From: Cornus controversa | Taxonomy: Eukaryota > Streptophyta > Magnoliopsida > Cornales > Cornaceae | Assembly: GCA_026545225.1 (NCBI GenBank) | Contig: CM048845.1 | Location: 65,160,533 to 65,224,532 of the forward strand | DNA length: 64,000 nucleotides | Direction: 5' to 3' | The notes under the pieces: model-generated | What the model was told of the DNA's origin: nothing | The model's database searches: none | What the model saw: the letters and a program-made list of their open reading frames with translations, nothing else | Part shown: piece after piece, positions 34,870 to 46,970 of the stretch | Position numbering within the stretch: position 1 is the stretch's first letter | How the letters are laid out: each line of letters begins with the position of its first letter | Program-made: the position numbers and the translations under genes

Positions 34870-37159
34870 ACACCAATGGAGAAATCAATTGCAGATTGGT
34901 GGATGAAGAAGTTAGAATTGAAGAGAAAGAAACATACCATGTTTGGATTCATTGTCGATCATAGCCTCGTCGCCACCGATTAGGAATAGATTTCTAAACT
35001 TTCCTGTTTCACAACCTCAAAATCTGTCTTTGGTTAATTGGTTGCATTGTTAGATTTTGGTGTTGTATTGCACATCTTTCATGATTGGTTGAATTGACTG
35101 GTATATTTTGTGGTAGATCGATGATATCTTATGGTTAAGGATATGAAATTATAAAAATTTCTTGATTGTGAACGACTACAACTGGTTACAGTTTGGTGGA
35201 GTTTTGGTTTGAAAAATAGGTTGAAACATAGAGGAATAAATTAGTGTATATCATGGGATAATTGGAAGAAATTTGGCTAATGAATGGGGTGGCTGGGAGT
35301 TAGTAGATTTAGAGGTTGCGAAACAAGGAAAAAAAAGAAAATTTTGAGAGCTTTGATCATCTTGTTCTTGGGTTTTTGCATAGATTTGACCTTGATTGTT
35401 GTCTGTTAGTGAAAATTTTGGTATCTAAAAGGAGAGAGTAAACCCAAAGAGAAAGATGCAGAAGGGGAGAGAGCGTAAATCGAGAAAGATTAGAGGGGGG
35501 CTAGAATGGGGGTATAAAGGTCAAACTAATTAAGGGTAGAATTATAATTTCAAAGAGCAAGGGTAGTTTTGGCATTTTAGTTTTTCAAATTAATTGACTT
35601 GACGGTCAACTAACAACAGGTGTAAGGGCAAGGTCAACAAAACCTGAGAGAGGTTGACCACCATTTTTTATACAAGTATTCTTTATGAGCAATAAATGGA
35701 AATCTTGGGAGTGTTGGAGCATTTTACTCTTAACATAACTCTTTATCTTAGGAAGCACATATACTTCTACAATAATGATTTATCTGTATCATGTCCGAAT
35801 AGGATATCGATACTGTTCGAATACTCGTAGATACATGTCCGATACTTTTTAGATGTATCTATAAGTTTAAAAAAAAAAAATTAAAATGTATCAGATACTT
35901 CGACCACGAATCTCATACTTCTCAGATACTTGAGAACACATTTTTAACAAAATTTTAACATTAAAATGTAATTTTTTCAACAATAATATCATAGTATAAT
36001 TGTTAAGAAAATTTTAAAATTTATTTAAAAAATAAGTTTTGAGATATATATCGTGATTCAGTATAAAATGTATTCATGCAAATTATGCAATATAACTCTC
36101 AACTCTTATTTTTGTTTGTTAATCATAATATTTTATAAAGAAATGTTAATAGCAATATATATAACATAAAATCGTATATATAAAAATATAATTTATTATT
36201 TTTAAATTATCGTATCCTACCATACCGGTATCCTGTTATTTTTGAAATTTATCGTATAGTCATACTTCATGTCTCTCATATCCGTAACTATGCTTTAGCC
36301 ATCTTTAACTGAATACAATTCTTTGTCTTCCTTCTATTCTCTTACACAAAAGGATGACAATTTTGCCTGCTCCGTCCCACCCCTAATGGTCCAGGGTATG
36401 GAAACCCTTTTTGTTCCGTAGGGGCAGGTATGAGAAAGGAAACTAGAACCCACCACGGGTGCAAGGCAGGTTCGATATTTGTTTAAAACTTGCTCTGCCT
36501 AATTGTTATATATAAAAACATATTTATATATATAATATCTTTATCTTAAATATATATACTGTTACATTTTTTAACCTACCATATTTATTATTCTCTAACA
36601 CAAATAAATATATTTACATATATAATATCCCTATTGTAACGGGTCGGGAACTTATTAATGACCAAAAAGCCTAAGTTATTTGATAGTGTTATTTACCCGC
36701 CCATTTATACCCAATCACTTTTTCTATCCGAATCCGATATGAGACAAGACTTCTAACAACTACCTTAAATACATATACTATTTACATTTTATAACCTAAC
36801 CTCTCTTATTCTCTAACCTATCGTTTTGAAAGTCATCACAATAAAACTAATTATTTCATAAAAATATCTTTTAAAATTTCTTGTAAGATAGGACATGAGA
36901 TTGATTTATTTTTGAGTGGGCACTTCTCACGCGGCATATATGTGCCCCGTCCCACCCCGTCTCTTAATAGGGGGGCTGGGAATGAGATTTGAGTTTCGTT
37001 CATGTTTAGACTCGTGACAAGTATAAAAAAGTTATTAAAAACAATAGGTACGAATAAGGGATTTAAGCAAACCGTGCCTAACCTGTCCCACCCAGCTGGG
37101 ATTCCTTATATTCATATATAAAATACAACAAAATCAAAACCAAGATGTTTTGCTCCCAA
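34870..37159. other. Gene-poor stretch
   Basis: AT-rich. Around 35760-36290 and 36350-37110 there are repeated TATC/GATAC and CCCACCCC/GGGGC motifs suggesting decayed transposable elements, but I could not pair terminal repeats or find coding sequence. Confidence 0.35.
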
Positions 37160-37168
37160 AAGAAAAAA

Positions 37169-37852
37169 GGGTAAAATGCTCAAACACCCCCTCAGGTTTG
37201 GATTTATTGCCCACAGATAAAACTTGTGTCAAAAAAAGCTCTAACACCCCCTCAGGTTTGGTTAAATTAGCTTTAACACCCCCTTTTGCCAAAAATACCC
37301 TTAGATTCTTTGTCTATAAACTATGTAACTTAAATAATAATTTATTATTAAATATAAACTATGTATCATAAATAATAATTTATTTAAAAAATAATAATAA
37401 ATTATATAGCATAAATAATAATTTATGTAACAAACTATGTAAATAATAATAAACTTTATTGCATAAATAGTAATTTGTTTAACAAACTATGTAACTAAAA
37501 ATAAACTATGTAGCATAAATAACAATTTATTCAACAAATATGTAATTAACAATAAACTATGTTGCATAAATAATAATTTGTTTTGAATTATAAAATATGT
37601 AACATAAATAATAATTAATTTACAAACTATGTAATTAAAAATTAATTTAACTAATAATGAACTATGTAGCATAAATAATAATTTATTCAACAAATATTTA
37701 ATTAAGAGAGAGAATTTGAGGGTATTTTTGGCAACAGAGGGTGTTAGGGCTAATTTAACCAAACCTAAGGGGGGTGTTAGAGTCATTTTTGACACAAGTT
37801 TAATATGTGAGTAATAAATTCAAACCTGAGGGGGTGTTAGAGCATTTTACCC
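37169..37852. mobile_element. Mutator-like MITE with TIRs of about 130 bp
   Basis: Left end GGGTAAAATGCTCAAACACC and right end, inverted, GGGTAAAATGCTCTAACACC. The inverted similarity extends about 130 bp inward, to CCAAAAATACCC. A perfect 9-bp target duplication AAGAAAAAA flanks it (37160-37168, 37853-37861). The middle (37310-37700) is made of degenerate AAACTATGTA/CATAAATAATAATTTA repeats of roughly 40-60 bp. Confidence 0.93.
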
Positions 37853-38051
37853 AAGAAAAAAACATTTCAATTCCTCTTCCTTTCCTTTTCCCTTCTCTGC
37901 AGCAACTGATTCTATTTATTATATACACACACATATATATATTAATATATATGTAATATAACCCCCACGTCTCTCTGATCTCTCTCTCTAGAAGTAAAGT
38001 GTTGTATAATGGCAAAGAAGAGAGATGTACTGGGAAGGGGTCGTAGAGAGA

Positions 38052-38140
38052 ATGTCTGTGTTGGCGGAGTTAATTGCAGCTGGCTTCGCAAAGACTGTTT
38101 GTACGTAGCACCTCTCGAGCGTGTCAAGATCTTGTTTCAG
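38052..38140 (+). pseudogene. Mitochondrial carrier-like pseudogene, first exon
   Basis: From ATG at 38052 the frame reads MSVLAELIAAGFAKTV; after a 5-bp frame disruption (near 38098-38104) another frame reads VAPLERVKILFQ and stops at a donor (CAG/GTACAC at 38140/38141). This is the start of helix 1 and the PX(D/E)XX(K/R)-type signature of plant solute carriers of the inner mitochondrial membrane, closest in my memory to the CoA-carrier subgroup. The usual glycine-rich bit before FAKT is also missing. No later exon was found in the next 3 kb. It is a dead 5' fragment. Confidence 0.5.
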
Positions 38141-38514
38141 GTACACACACTCACACACATACTTCCTTTGGTTACGATGAGTCTGTCTTAATTACCGATG
38201 ATTTAGTCCTGTTAGATTCTTAATCCTGCTATATAGATCTGATGGCTTCTGGTCAAGATTTTAATTTTATCAGGTTTTACTTGAATTGAATTTAGATTGA
38301 ATTGTGATGATGGGTTTTGTTGAAAATTAATCGGAACTAGCTAGTGATATATGTACTTTTAATGAAGTACATATATAAACCGTAATGTTCACTCTCTCCC
38401 CCTCAAATCATGTAATACTTTTTTCACTTTTCTGACCTTTTTATCCCTATTCTTATTCTTCATCATCATCTTAGTCATTTTCCTTACCCTTTTTTCATTA
38501 TTTTCTATTATACA

Positions 38515-38750
38515 CCATCTCTTCTTGAATATTTAATTTTTTAAGATCATTTTTAATTACGTCATTCCATGTAAGTTTTAGTCGGCCTTTTATTGCTTGC
38601 CTTCTAGCCAAACAACTCTACCTCGGTCCTCGTCTACTCGGTGCATCTACGGATTTACGAGATGTAATAACCATACCAACTAATTCTACTTTCTCTACGA
38701 TGTATATGACTTAATCCCAATTTTTGTTACAACTTGACAAATATGCATCA
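38515..38750 (-). mobile_element. Non-LTR retrotransposon C-terminal fragment
   Basis: The minus strand gives SVDAPSRR, AIKGRLKLTWNDVIKNDLKK and LNIQEEMVYNRK before a stop. This matches the carboxy end of plant LINE reverse-transcriptase proteins (R-G-R-P-K-x-T-W-x-E-V, then a conserved D). It differs from the RTE copies elsewhere in the window. Confidence 0.6.
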
Positions 38751-38913
38751 CGAGCTCAATATAACAAATTGAATATTTGAGATGCATGTAGCCAAATACA
38801 TGAAGAGCTAGAGACTAATTTGGACATGATTGTTTCATTGCTGATTTTGAATTACACATGAACCATTACATAAGACAAATATATTCACCGAAAAAAAGAA
38901 ATCAAGAAACTTA

Positions 38914-39124
38914 TGACCCGTTTGATTCAGTTTAATGAAAACAATTATCGAGAAATCAGAAAATAGAAAATTGTTTTCAGAGTACTCTAAAAGTCCTCTG
39001 AAAACAGTCTTTCTTTAAGCGCGTTTTTAGAAAATTGTAACCAAACAACTTTTTGTACAGTTTTATAATTTTCAGTTCTTTGAAAACAGAAAACTGTTAT
39101 GAGAAAACTAAACCAAATAGACCC
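38914..39124. mobile_element. Probable MITE, about 210 bp
   Basis: Left GACCCGTTTGATTCAGTTT and right, inverted, GGGTCTATTTGGTTTAGTTT are imperfect TIRs with inner runs of GAAAACA/TGTTTTC. TTA occurs next to both ends. Tourist-like by style, but the TIRs are weak. Confidence 0.5.
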
Positions 39125-40868
39125 TTACCAACAATAACCGACTAAAAACACACTAAAACACCATAAAAAGTGGAAAAAAAAGAAAGAAAGAAAGGCTAAT
39201 GACATGCCAAACCCCAAGTTTTTTGTACAATTATTACAAATTTCATAAATTATTCTTGCCACAATCCTTTGACAACTGGTCCATAATTCATGTCCAACAA
39301 TAACAAGCCAGGAAGGGGAAAAAAGAGGGAGAAAAAAAATAATTATCTTCTGGTACAGCTGCTTCCATAAATTCGTTTGCCATAGCTTCATTCTCAAACC
39401 CACTTGGCCTCCTGCAGACTTCAGCTCAATTTTTATCCGACCTATCTTGAGTACTTATATAAATAAAGTTAGAAACTAAACTAAGTAAATAGTATATCAT
39501 GCATTAACTTCAATTACTCTAATTAAATTAAATTAAATAAAAATTAATAATCAAACACAATCAGTTAAAAAGCACCAAAGGGAACAAAAATAACCCAATT
39601 CGGCATAACTTCAGTAATTATGTAACGTCAGATCATAATTGGGAGGGCATGATATTAGTTACAACCTTTGAATCTTCCATCTCTATTATTTGTCTTGCAA
39701 TAAGAAAATATAAATAGTAACAAAGTGGGAACCAATACACTTCCAACACAAGCGATCAACTTGAAATTACCCGAACAAGAGAAACAGAGTGTGTCCAAAT
39801 GCTTTAATCATCAAATCCCCCAATAAAACTTGAACCATCTAACCTTACCATTCAAAAGACAACACACAAGCGTTGCTTGACCTTACATTTATAGTCTACT
39901 ATGTCTATTTTGCTAAGAACTACTCTAATTGTTGACATTCCTGTTTGCATGTTCTGGAGCTTGCATAAGTAACTGAAAGTAGCATGAATATATAGGATTT
40001 ATAATTGTAAATTTTGCATAAAACAATTGGTACAACAAATATAATTGTAAATTAGAACTTGCATATATTTAGGAATATACAGGATCTGTGATGGTTCTTT
40101 TATTAGATAAAAAGAAATAAATTAGGTTCCATAGATATTGTAAATTCATAGCCTAGTGCACATGGTTCCTGTCATTGTGGGGTTTAGGGAGAGTAAGATG
40201 TACGCAGCTTTACCTCCACATAGGGTAAGATGTATCCTTTTATGTGTCATAAATGTACGGATGATATAAGACATTGATTTCCAATTCTTCAACACGAATC
40301 TTCGGTGAAAAGTTTTTACCTGAAAAATTGGGAAGTCAAGGAAAAGGAAAAAATGTGGCTGTCATCATAGATATTAAATTACCAGAAGTTAAACATTTGG
40401 ATAAAGAATGTAAAATGGACAAAAGTACAGAAAGCTAGATCAAACGTTTAACATATTAAAAGGTTCTGGTACGAGAATTTGGAAGTTTTTTATTTAGATG
40501 CATGATCAAAAGTAGCTATTTTAGATGATTCTACTGAGATAAAAAAATAAAAAAAAAAGAGCATAATGCCCCATTTTCAGAAAGATACAAAAATAAAAGC
40601 AACTCTGAAAGTAGGTGCCACCAAAGTTATTGATTGAATGAGAAACTCAATCATTGTATTCGGATAGATTGTGGCTCCTCTTGTTGTTGTGTTTGATTCC
40701 AGTGGTGGTGGAGGCGAGGAAGAAACATGTGTGTGTGTGAGAGAGAGAGAAAGAGAGAGAGGCAGTTGTGGTGAGAGATGAGGTGAGTGATTTCACAGAT
40801 TATTTTGGAATGCGATGGCATCAGCATTGGTGGTTGTGGTGGAGAGCTTGTGGAGGCAAATTTTTTGG

Positions 40869-40904
<36 letters not shown>

Positions 40905-41549
40905 GAGGAGGAGGAGGAGGAGGAGGTGGTGGTGGCGGCAGAGACGGAAGTGGATAGAGGGAATAGTTTAGAGAGAAATTGAGTAGGAAATATATTTGGG
41001 AAAGAGATCATATAGAAAAGAAAATATGGATGGTAAGAGAGGGTAAAATGAGAATGTTCAGAGTTGTTAGGTGACATTCTAAAAGAGGGTGAGAATGATT
41101 TTTTCAAAACTTTCATCCCATAGTGATTACCCCATAGCTAGGGCGGGGTAATCATTGAAACATGGTTATTGCAAAGAAAAGCTTAATTTTAAATTTAATT
41201 TAGATTTCAAATGATAAAAAAAAAATATTTATTAACACGTGAAAATTTTAAATGAAACATTTAGCAGATATTGAAATAGATAATAATAAAAAATTAAAAA
41301 TAACAACATTATAAGCAAAAATGGTCAGATAACAAGTATGTGATAGGTATAGTGCAGCAAGCCATTCTGCAATGTGCATAAAATGAATTAGAGGTCATTA
41401 TCAAGTATTGATCTTGGTTAAGCAATGTTGTAGGAACAGTGAAAAGGAAACAGGCCTAACTTACTTTTGAATGTTTTTGCTCCCAAGAATGAATGATGCG
41501 TATTAGCACATCACAGCATGTGACTTAGCGATTACATTAGAGTATAAAT
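39125..41549. other. Gene-poor stretch
   Basis: No gene recognised. The part 39655-39905 is related to 57600-57830. GA and GGA microsatellites lie at 40738-40762 and 40880-40928. Confidence 0.4.
39655..39905 (+). repeat. Dispersed repeat, related to 57600-57830
   Basis: Shared blocks include TTGAATCTTC, AATAAAACTTG and ACCTTACATT(T/C)ATA...CTA(C)TATGTCT followed by TTTTCTAAG or TTTTGCTAAG, in the same order and orientation. Confidence 0.45.
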
Positions 41550-41798
41550 TGTCAAAATAAGTCAGAATCTGTTTGAATGGCCGAATCAATTAGCCTTTGA
41601 GTGATCTGTTTATTATATAGGACCTTTACAAGAGAGTTATACATGGAAAGAAACTAATTGCCGAGTGATTTTAGCAGTCTAGCTTTATATGGAAACTATA
41701 TATTCTGTCAATATGCTAACTGCACAAGCCTACGTAAATTAAGTAAAGGTGAAATAAGGAAAGAAGAATAGAAGGGAGGAAAGAAGATTAATTTGACA
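41550..41798 (-). repeat. Copia 3' LTR
   Basis: 249 bp, on the minus strand TGTCAAATTAATC...CTTATTTTGACA, preceded by the purine tract. Confidence 0.93.
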
Positions 41799-42330
41799 GC
41801 CCCCTCAAATTGATGCGAGTTGATCAACAAGCATCAATTTGCTACTTAAGAAACAATGTCGATGGTGAGTAAGAGCTTTGGTGAAGATATCAGCAATTTG
41901 TAGTTCAGTGGAAACATGTGGAAGAGTGATAACACGAGCTTCAAATGCTTCACGAATAGAGTGATAGTCGACTTCAATATGCTTTGTGTGCTCATGATAG
42001 ACAGGATTAGCCGTGATATGAATAGCACTCGTATTATAAGCATGTAGAGGTGTAAGATCAGTCTCAGAAAAATCTAACTCAACAAGCAAACCTCGAAGCC
42101 AAATAATTTCAGAACAAGCAAGAGACATCGCCCAGTACTCAGATTCCGTAGATGACTTAGAGACTCTGTCTTGCTTCTTACTCTTCCAAGAGATCAATGT
42201 TTCACCTAAGAACAGACACCAACCAGTGATAAAGTGACGTGTATCAGCACAACCGGCCCAATCAACATCGCTATAAGCAGTAAGTCAAGGAGAATTGCCT
42301 GCAGGAAAGAATAAGCCACGGGCAGAAGTG
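41799..42330 (-). pseudogene. Copia RNase H
   Basis: Encodes SDVDWAGCADTRHFITGWCL, ISWKSKKQDRVSKSSTESEY and the terminal IADIFTKALTHHRHCFLSSK, the copia RNase H core and tail. An in-frame TGA precedes LTAYSDVDW and a TAG follows IIRYF near 42332, so it is cut off from the reverse transcriptase frame. Confidence 0.93.
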
Positions 42331-42332
42331 CC

Positions 42333-43421
42333 CTAAAAATAGCGTATGATCGTACGGACAGCAGCCAAATGAAGATGACGAGAGGTCTGAAGAAACTGGC
42401 TGACTTGCTGAACTGCAAAAGAAATGTCTGGTCTAGTAATGGTGAGGTAGACAAGACTACCCACCAACTTCCGGTATAAACTGGGATCAGCTAGTAAATC
42501 ACCCTCCTCTTTGTGAAGCTTGACATTCAATTCCATGGGAGTATCAATAGATGTAGCCTCCTGTAGGCCAGCTGTAGCTACCAGGTCAATAGCATACTTA
42601 TGTTGATTGAGGGAAATACCAGATGGACTACGATGCACCTCAGGACCGAGAAAATATGTGAGAGATCCAAGATCTTTCATGTGAAAGGACTCAGATAGAT
42701 GAGTCTTGAGTTGACCAAGTAAAACAGAATCGGAACCAGTAATCACAATATCATCAACATAAACCAAAAGAACAACAATACCCATGTCTGATTTTCGAAG
42801 AAACAAGGAAGTGTCATACTTGCTCTGCTTGAATGAGAAGTGTAATAAAGTAGTTCGAAATTTATCAAACCAGGCCCTCGGAGCTTGTTTGAGACCATAA
42901 AGGGATCGACGAAGCTTACACACATGTGAGGTCGGAGAGGGAAACAATCCCGGGGGTGGCCTCATATAAATACACTCTTTAAGATCCCTGTGAAAAAAAG
43001 CATTCTTGACATCCATCTGATGTAGTGGCCAATCGTTGGAAGCAGCAAGAGCTAGAATCCTACGAACAATGGTCATTTTAGCCACAGGAGCAAATGTCTC
43101 TTCATAATTGACACCATATTCCTGATTATTTCCAAGTGTAACAAGCCGAGCTTCATAACGATCCAAACTTCCATCAGATTGAATCTTAACTGAGTAAACC
43201 CATTTGTAAACCAGGGGAACTATGGTGGAAGGACAAGGTGCAATGTCCCAGGTGTGATTGGCCTCTAGAATAGCAATTTCTTCCTGCATAGCTTGTCGCC
43301 AACAATCATGCTTGACAGCATGTGAGTAGTATGTGGGAATATCAAAATTGGACAATGTAGCAGTAAGAGCGGAAATAGAGTGGCCAGAAGAAAAACCATA
43401 CCGATCCGGAGGTACAGACAC
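42333..43421 (-). pseudogene. Copia reverse transcriptase
   Basis: A 362-codon open stretch with EEIAILEANHTWDI, PVYKWVY-like LVYKWVYSVK, ETFAPVAKM, the polymerase box LLVYVDDIVITGSD, MKDLGSLTYFLG, and RPDISFAVQQVSQF. All catalytic residues are visible. It is bounded by an in-frame TGA upstream (before VSVPP) and a TAG downstream, so no complete Pol can form. Confidence 0.95.
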
Positions 43422-44462
43422 TCAAGAAGAGCGACGTACCAAGGACTCTGGAGGTGCTGCAACTGACTGGTTCTGGAGTGTGGTAAGATCAGATATCGGT
43501 GGAGCCACCAGAAGAGACTGTAGGCGGGAACGTCTCGTATACACAATACCTGGTTTAAAGCGAGAGCTGACTTGATGAAGATCTGAGAACTGCTGCTCAA
43601 AGGAGGGGAGGACCACAGTAGAAGAAGAGGGCACAAAGGACACAGGAAAGAAATGTTGATTTTCAAAGAAAATAACATTCCTAGAAATGCGTGTACGATG
43701 TAAAGTAGGATCATAGCACACAAATCCCTTTTGACACACATTATATCCCAAGAATGCACATTTAACAGATTGAGCAGATAATTTATGTCGCTCATGAGGA
43801 GGTAAATGGACAAAACATACACAACCAAAAATACGGAGATTATCATAACTAGGTTGTTTAGCAAAAAAACGGAAATAAGAAAACTCCATGTGTAAGACTG
43901 GGGAAGGTAAACGATTAATCAAGTGAGTAGCAGTTTTTAAAGCCTCGACCCAGAACATGGATGGAACAGAGGATTCTAATAAGAGAGTACGTACCACATC
44001 AAGAAGATGTCGATTTTTGCGTTCGGCTATTCCATTCTGTTGAGGAATAGCAGTACATGAACGTTGATGAATAATACCTTTAGAAGCCAAGAATGCCTGA
44101 AACTTAGTAGACAAATATTCACCACCAGAATCTGTGCGTAATGTCTTAATAGTCGTAGAAAATTGATTGTCAACATACGCTAAAAACTTAGTGAAAGTAC
44201 GAAAAACCTCAGATTTAGAATGAAGAAAATAAACTCAAGTGAATCTGCTATGATCATCAATGAAAGTCACAAAGTAGTTAAATTTTTCATGTGAACTAAC
44301 CGGGGAAGGTCCCCAAACATCACTATGGATAAGATCAAAACAGTGAGAAGCTCTACTAGCATGCAAAGGAAAGGGAAGAATTTTGCTTTTACCAAGTTTA
44401 CAAGAATCACACTCAAGAGATAAAGAAGAACGTTTTTTATTACCAAGAAAACCAGAGTGCAA
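43422..44462 (-). pseudogene. Copia integrase
   Basis: GAG-pre-integrase end and zinc site (CDSCKLGKSK), core with LIHSDVWGPSPV and TFIDDHSRFT, a TGA where tryptophan is usual near 44235, then HQRSCTAIPQQNGIAERKNR with the catalytic glutamate, and the linker ending FVHLPPHERHKLSAQSVKCA, FLGY. Broken into at least two frames. Confidence 0.93.
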
Positions 44463-44477
44463 TACATGAGATAAGAT

Positions 44478-44909
44478 TTAAGTATTGGGATGGCCTAAAC
44501 GACGATGCCACACCATACTCAAATCAGGAACATTATTACAAGCAAAAGACTGAATAGAAGAAACTAGAGAAAGTGTTGGAGCAGGTAAAAATAGTGGAAA
44601 CAAGCGCCCCACTTTAGGTCCCTTCGCCATCGGCTCCCCCGTTACCTGGTCTTGCACAACACAACCATCACCAGAAAAATTAACAGCACAATTGTTATCA
44701 AATAATTGACCAACAAAGATAAGACTCGTGGAAAGTTGAGGAGCAAGAAACATATCAGTAAATTTAGAAGAGGCATCTCCTACAGCAGCTATGGGCAAAG
44801 AACTGCCATTGGCAGTCTGAATGGCAGATTGACCAGTATAGGGCCGAACATGACACAGAGCGGTGGGAGTATTTGTCATGTGATTAGAAGCTCCCGAGTC
44901 TAGTACCAA
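44478..44909 (-). pseudogene. Copia protease and pre-integrase
   Basis: VLDSGASNHMT carries the DSG active-site motif of the aspartic protease. Further on, MVWHRRLGHPNT is the start of the pre-integrase domain. The next codon is a stop (TAA). Confidence 0.93.
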
Positions 44910-45850
44910 AGTTTAGTAAAATCTTTACCTTCAAACCCCATTGCAGATAATGCCGAAATTAGCATTTGTTGCACCATTTCTGGTGTGCAGTAATTTGGTG
45001 CAGGAGGTGCAAGATCAAAGGAAGCACCTGAGGAAGAGCCATGTGCTACAGAAGTCGCTGCGGGAGGAACAATAACAGAAGTCTGAAATGCTTAGGCCTG
45101 ACGATTTTGGGGACGGAGACGACATTCTTTGATAATGTGACCTTTCTTGCAATAAGAACAATATTTCTTACGACAATTAGCAGCAATATGCCCATATTCC
45201 TTGCAACAGAAACACTGCAAATGTTTAGAAGGCATAGGTTATCCTCGGCCTCGGGCAACATAAGCCACAGGTACCGGGCCCGAACTGCCATGAGATTACT
45301 CCAGAATAGCTTGAGTACTAAGACGTTGTTCTTCACGAAGTAACTCACCAAAACAAATATTAAGAGAAGGAACAGGAGATTGGTTCAATAGAGAGGAGCG
45401 AACAGATTCATATTTCGGACGTAATTTCATAAGAAATTGATCACGCCAGCTAGTCTCATGAAGAGTCTGGATAGTCGAAAGAGCACCAGCAGGAATATCT
45501 GTTGTAACCAAATCAGTATTTGGTGCCAAAGAGTCAGAAAGGCCGAGTAATAGTCTTGGATGGAAAGACTACCATGTTGAAACATGGCAATTGCATGTTC
45601 CAACTGAAAGCGACGAGCATCATTAGCTTGATGATAAACCTTCTTCAAGTAATTCCACATGGATTGAGCAGAGCGATGAGGCCGCAAGTTGGTAACAATA
45701 TGTGGCTCCACTGAACCAAGAAGCCAAGACATAATCCGAGCATCAAGGACAGCCCATAAGGGAGAAGCTCCGAGATCTTTGGATTTGTCAGTAGCGGATT
45801 TTAGAGCGATATCCGTGCCATCAATATGACCCCAAAGATCTTTTCCTTTG
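44910..45850 (-). pseudogene. Copia gag
   Basis: Capsid-like segment (SWLLGSVEPHIVTNLRPHRS, MWNYLKKVYHQANDARRFQL, WRDQFLMKLRPKYESVRSSL) followed by two zinc knuckles, CFCCKEYGHIAANC and a shortened CSYCKKGHIIKEC. Stops near 45296 and 45242 and a frame change near 45560 disrupt it. Confidence 0.9.
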
Positions 45851-46165
45851 AGGAAAAGTTCAAACTAAAGAGCACAAGTAGAGTAGTTTGTACCCGTAAA
45901 CTTGACACACACAGGTGCAGAGTCCACACAAAGAAACTAATTCACCAGAAGGATGCGACTGTCGAGATGAAAACAAAAACTGCCGAGAAACTATGGAGAC
46001 CAGAAACAGACGCCAGAAGAGAACTCCTGCCGAGACCTGAACGGAGGCCGCCAAAAAAACTCAAACCAGGAATAATCCAGAAAACGCCAACACATGAACA
46101 CCGAGAGGAGAAAAAAAAAAATCACGCAAGCGACAACCAAACCGAGAGGAAAAAAAATTCAACTT

Positions 46166-46178
46166 GGCTTTGATACCA
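46166..46178 (-). promoter_or_regulatory. Copia primer-binding site
   Basis: TGGTATCAAAGCC directly follows the 5' LTR on the minus strand; it is complementary to the initiator tRNA-Met 3' end with one variant base. Confidence 0.88.
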
Positions 46179-46418
46179 TGTCAAAATAAGTCAGAATTTG
46201 TTTGAATGGCCGAATCAATTAGCCTTTGAGTTATTTGTTTATTATATAGGACCTTTACAAGAAAGTTATACATGGAAAGAAACTAATTGCCGAGTGATTC
46301 TAGCAATCTAGCTTTATATGGAAACTATATATTCTGTCAATATGCTAACTGTACAAGCCTACGTAAATTAAGTAAAGGTGAAATAAGGAAAGAAGAATAG
46401 AAGGAAAGAAGATTAATT
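46179..46418 (-). repeat. Copia 5' LTR
   Basis: Aligns with the 3' LTR with a few substitutions and a 4-bp gap. Its outer terminus is degraded. Confidence 0.92.
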
Positions 46419-46917
46419 ATGGGCAGCAGAGCTATCCATTGACATAAATCATGTAGTATTACTTACATTATAACGATACATACATTGATAAACTCCAAAT
46501 CTATTGTAATTTGATCACTTACTGCTATGTACTGTTTCTGAACCTCAAAGCTAAGCATGATCCCCTTCCAAACATTGATAAAGAGATATGTATATGACCA
46601 AAAGAGCAAAGATGTATCTGAATCTCCAAATTCTATAGTTGTATGAAAGTACTGGATCCAAAGAAGAAATTGATGTACAAAACAGAGTTTCAAGAAAATT
46701 ACCCTGTTTCCTAATGACCCATGCTCATTTTGATCCATGAACAGGTTATTCATAACCAACTTGAGAATATTTCATAAAGTCTCTCTCTCTGATTACCAAC
46801 ATTTTTCAAACCAATTGTTGAGAACTTCATAAAGCCTTGAACCAATACCTGAATTGATAAGTAGAAATAAAATATTAGAAGCAATAAATCAAGGAATTAA
46901 GATCCTTCTTACAAGGC

Positions 46918-46956
46918 CAAACAACAACAACAACAACCAAGCCTTTGTCTTGAAAT
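46918..46956 (-). mobile_element. RTE-type tail fragment at the 3' end of the TNL gene
   Basis: CAACAACAACAACAACCAAGCCTTTGTCTTG on the plus strand matches the degenerate (GTT)n tail plus GGCTTTG end of RTE elements on the minus strand. It lies 15 bp past the proposed donor of the LRR exon. If the donor is not used, it adds a run of five cysteines to the protein. Confidence 0.6.
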
Positions 46957-46970
46957 TAATCCATATATAC

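Larger units (their letters stand above)
41550..46418 (-). mobile_element. Nearly complete, inactivated Ty1/copia element
   Basis: About 4.87 kb with both LTRs (41550-41798 and 46179-46418), primer-binding site, gag with zinc knuckles, protease, integrase, reverse transcriptase and RNase H in copia order, and a purine tract (TTTGAGGGGGC) before the 3' LTR. Premature stops and frameshifts interrupt the polyprotein at several points, so it is non-autonomous now. LTR similarity is high, suggesting a younger insertion than the other copia pieces. The outer end of the 5' LTR is altered (the final TGACA is lost), and no target duplication is visible. Confidence 0.95.

Noticed and set aside
34530-34952. 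A 140-codon proline/serine-rich minus-strand frame with repeats
   Set aside because: The repeats come from the tandem duplication at the Cassandra border; antisense to the LTR, no known domain.
36350-37110. A hAT-like element with CCCACCCC-rich ends
   Set aside because: GC-rich motifs occur at both sides, but I could not find matching terminal repeats or an 8-bp duplication.
37310-37700. CRISPR-like or satellite array
   Set aside because: Units vary in length and sequence and lie within a Mutator-like MITE; this is a plant nuclear sequence.
45826-46173. A 115-codon charged plus-strand frame
   Set aside because: Antisense to the copia leader between the 5' LTR and gag; no similarity to a known protein.
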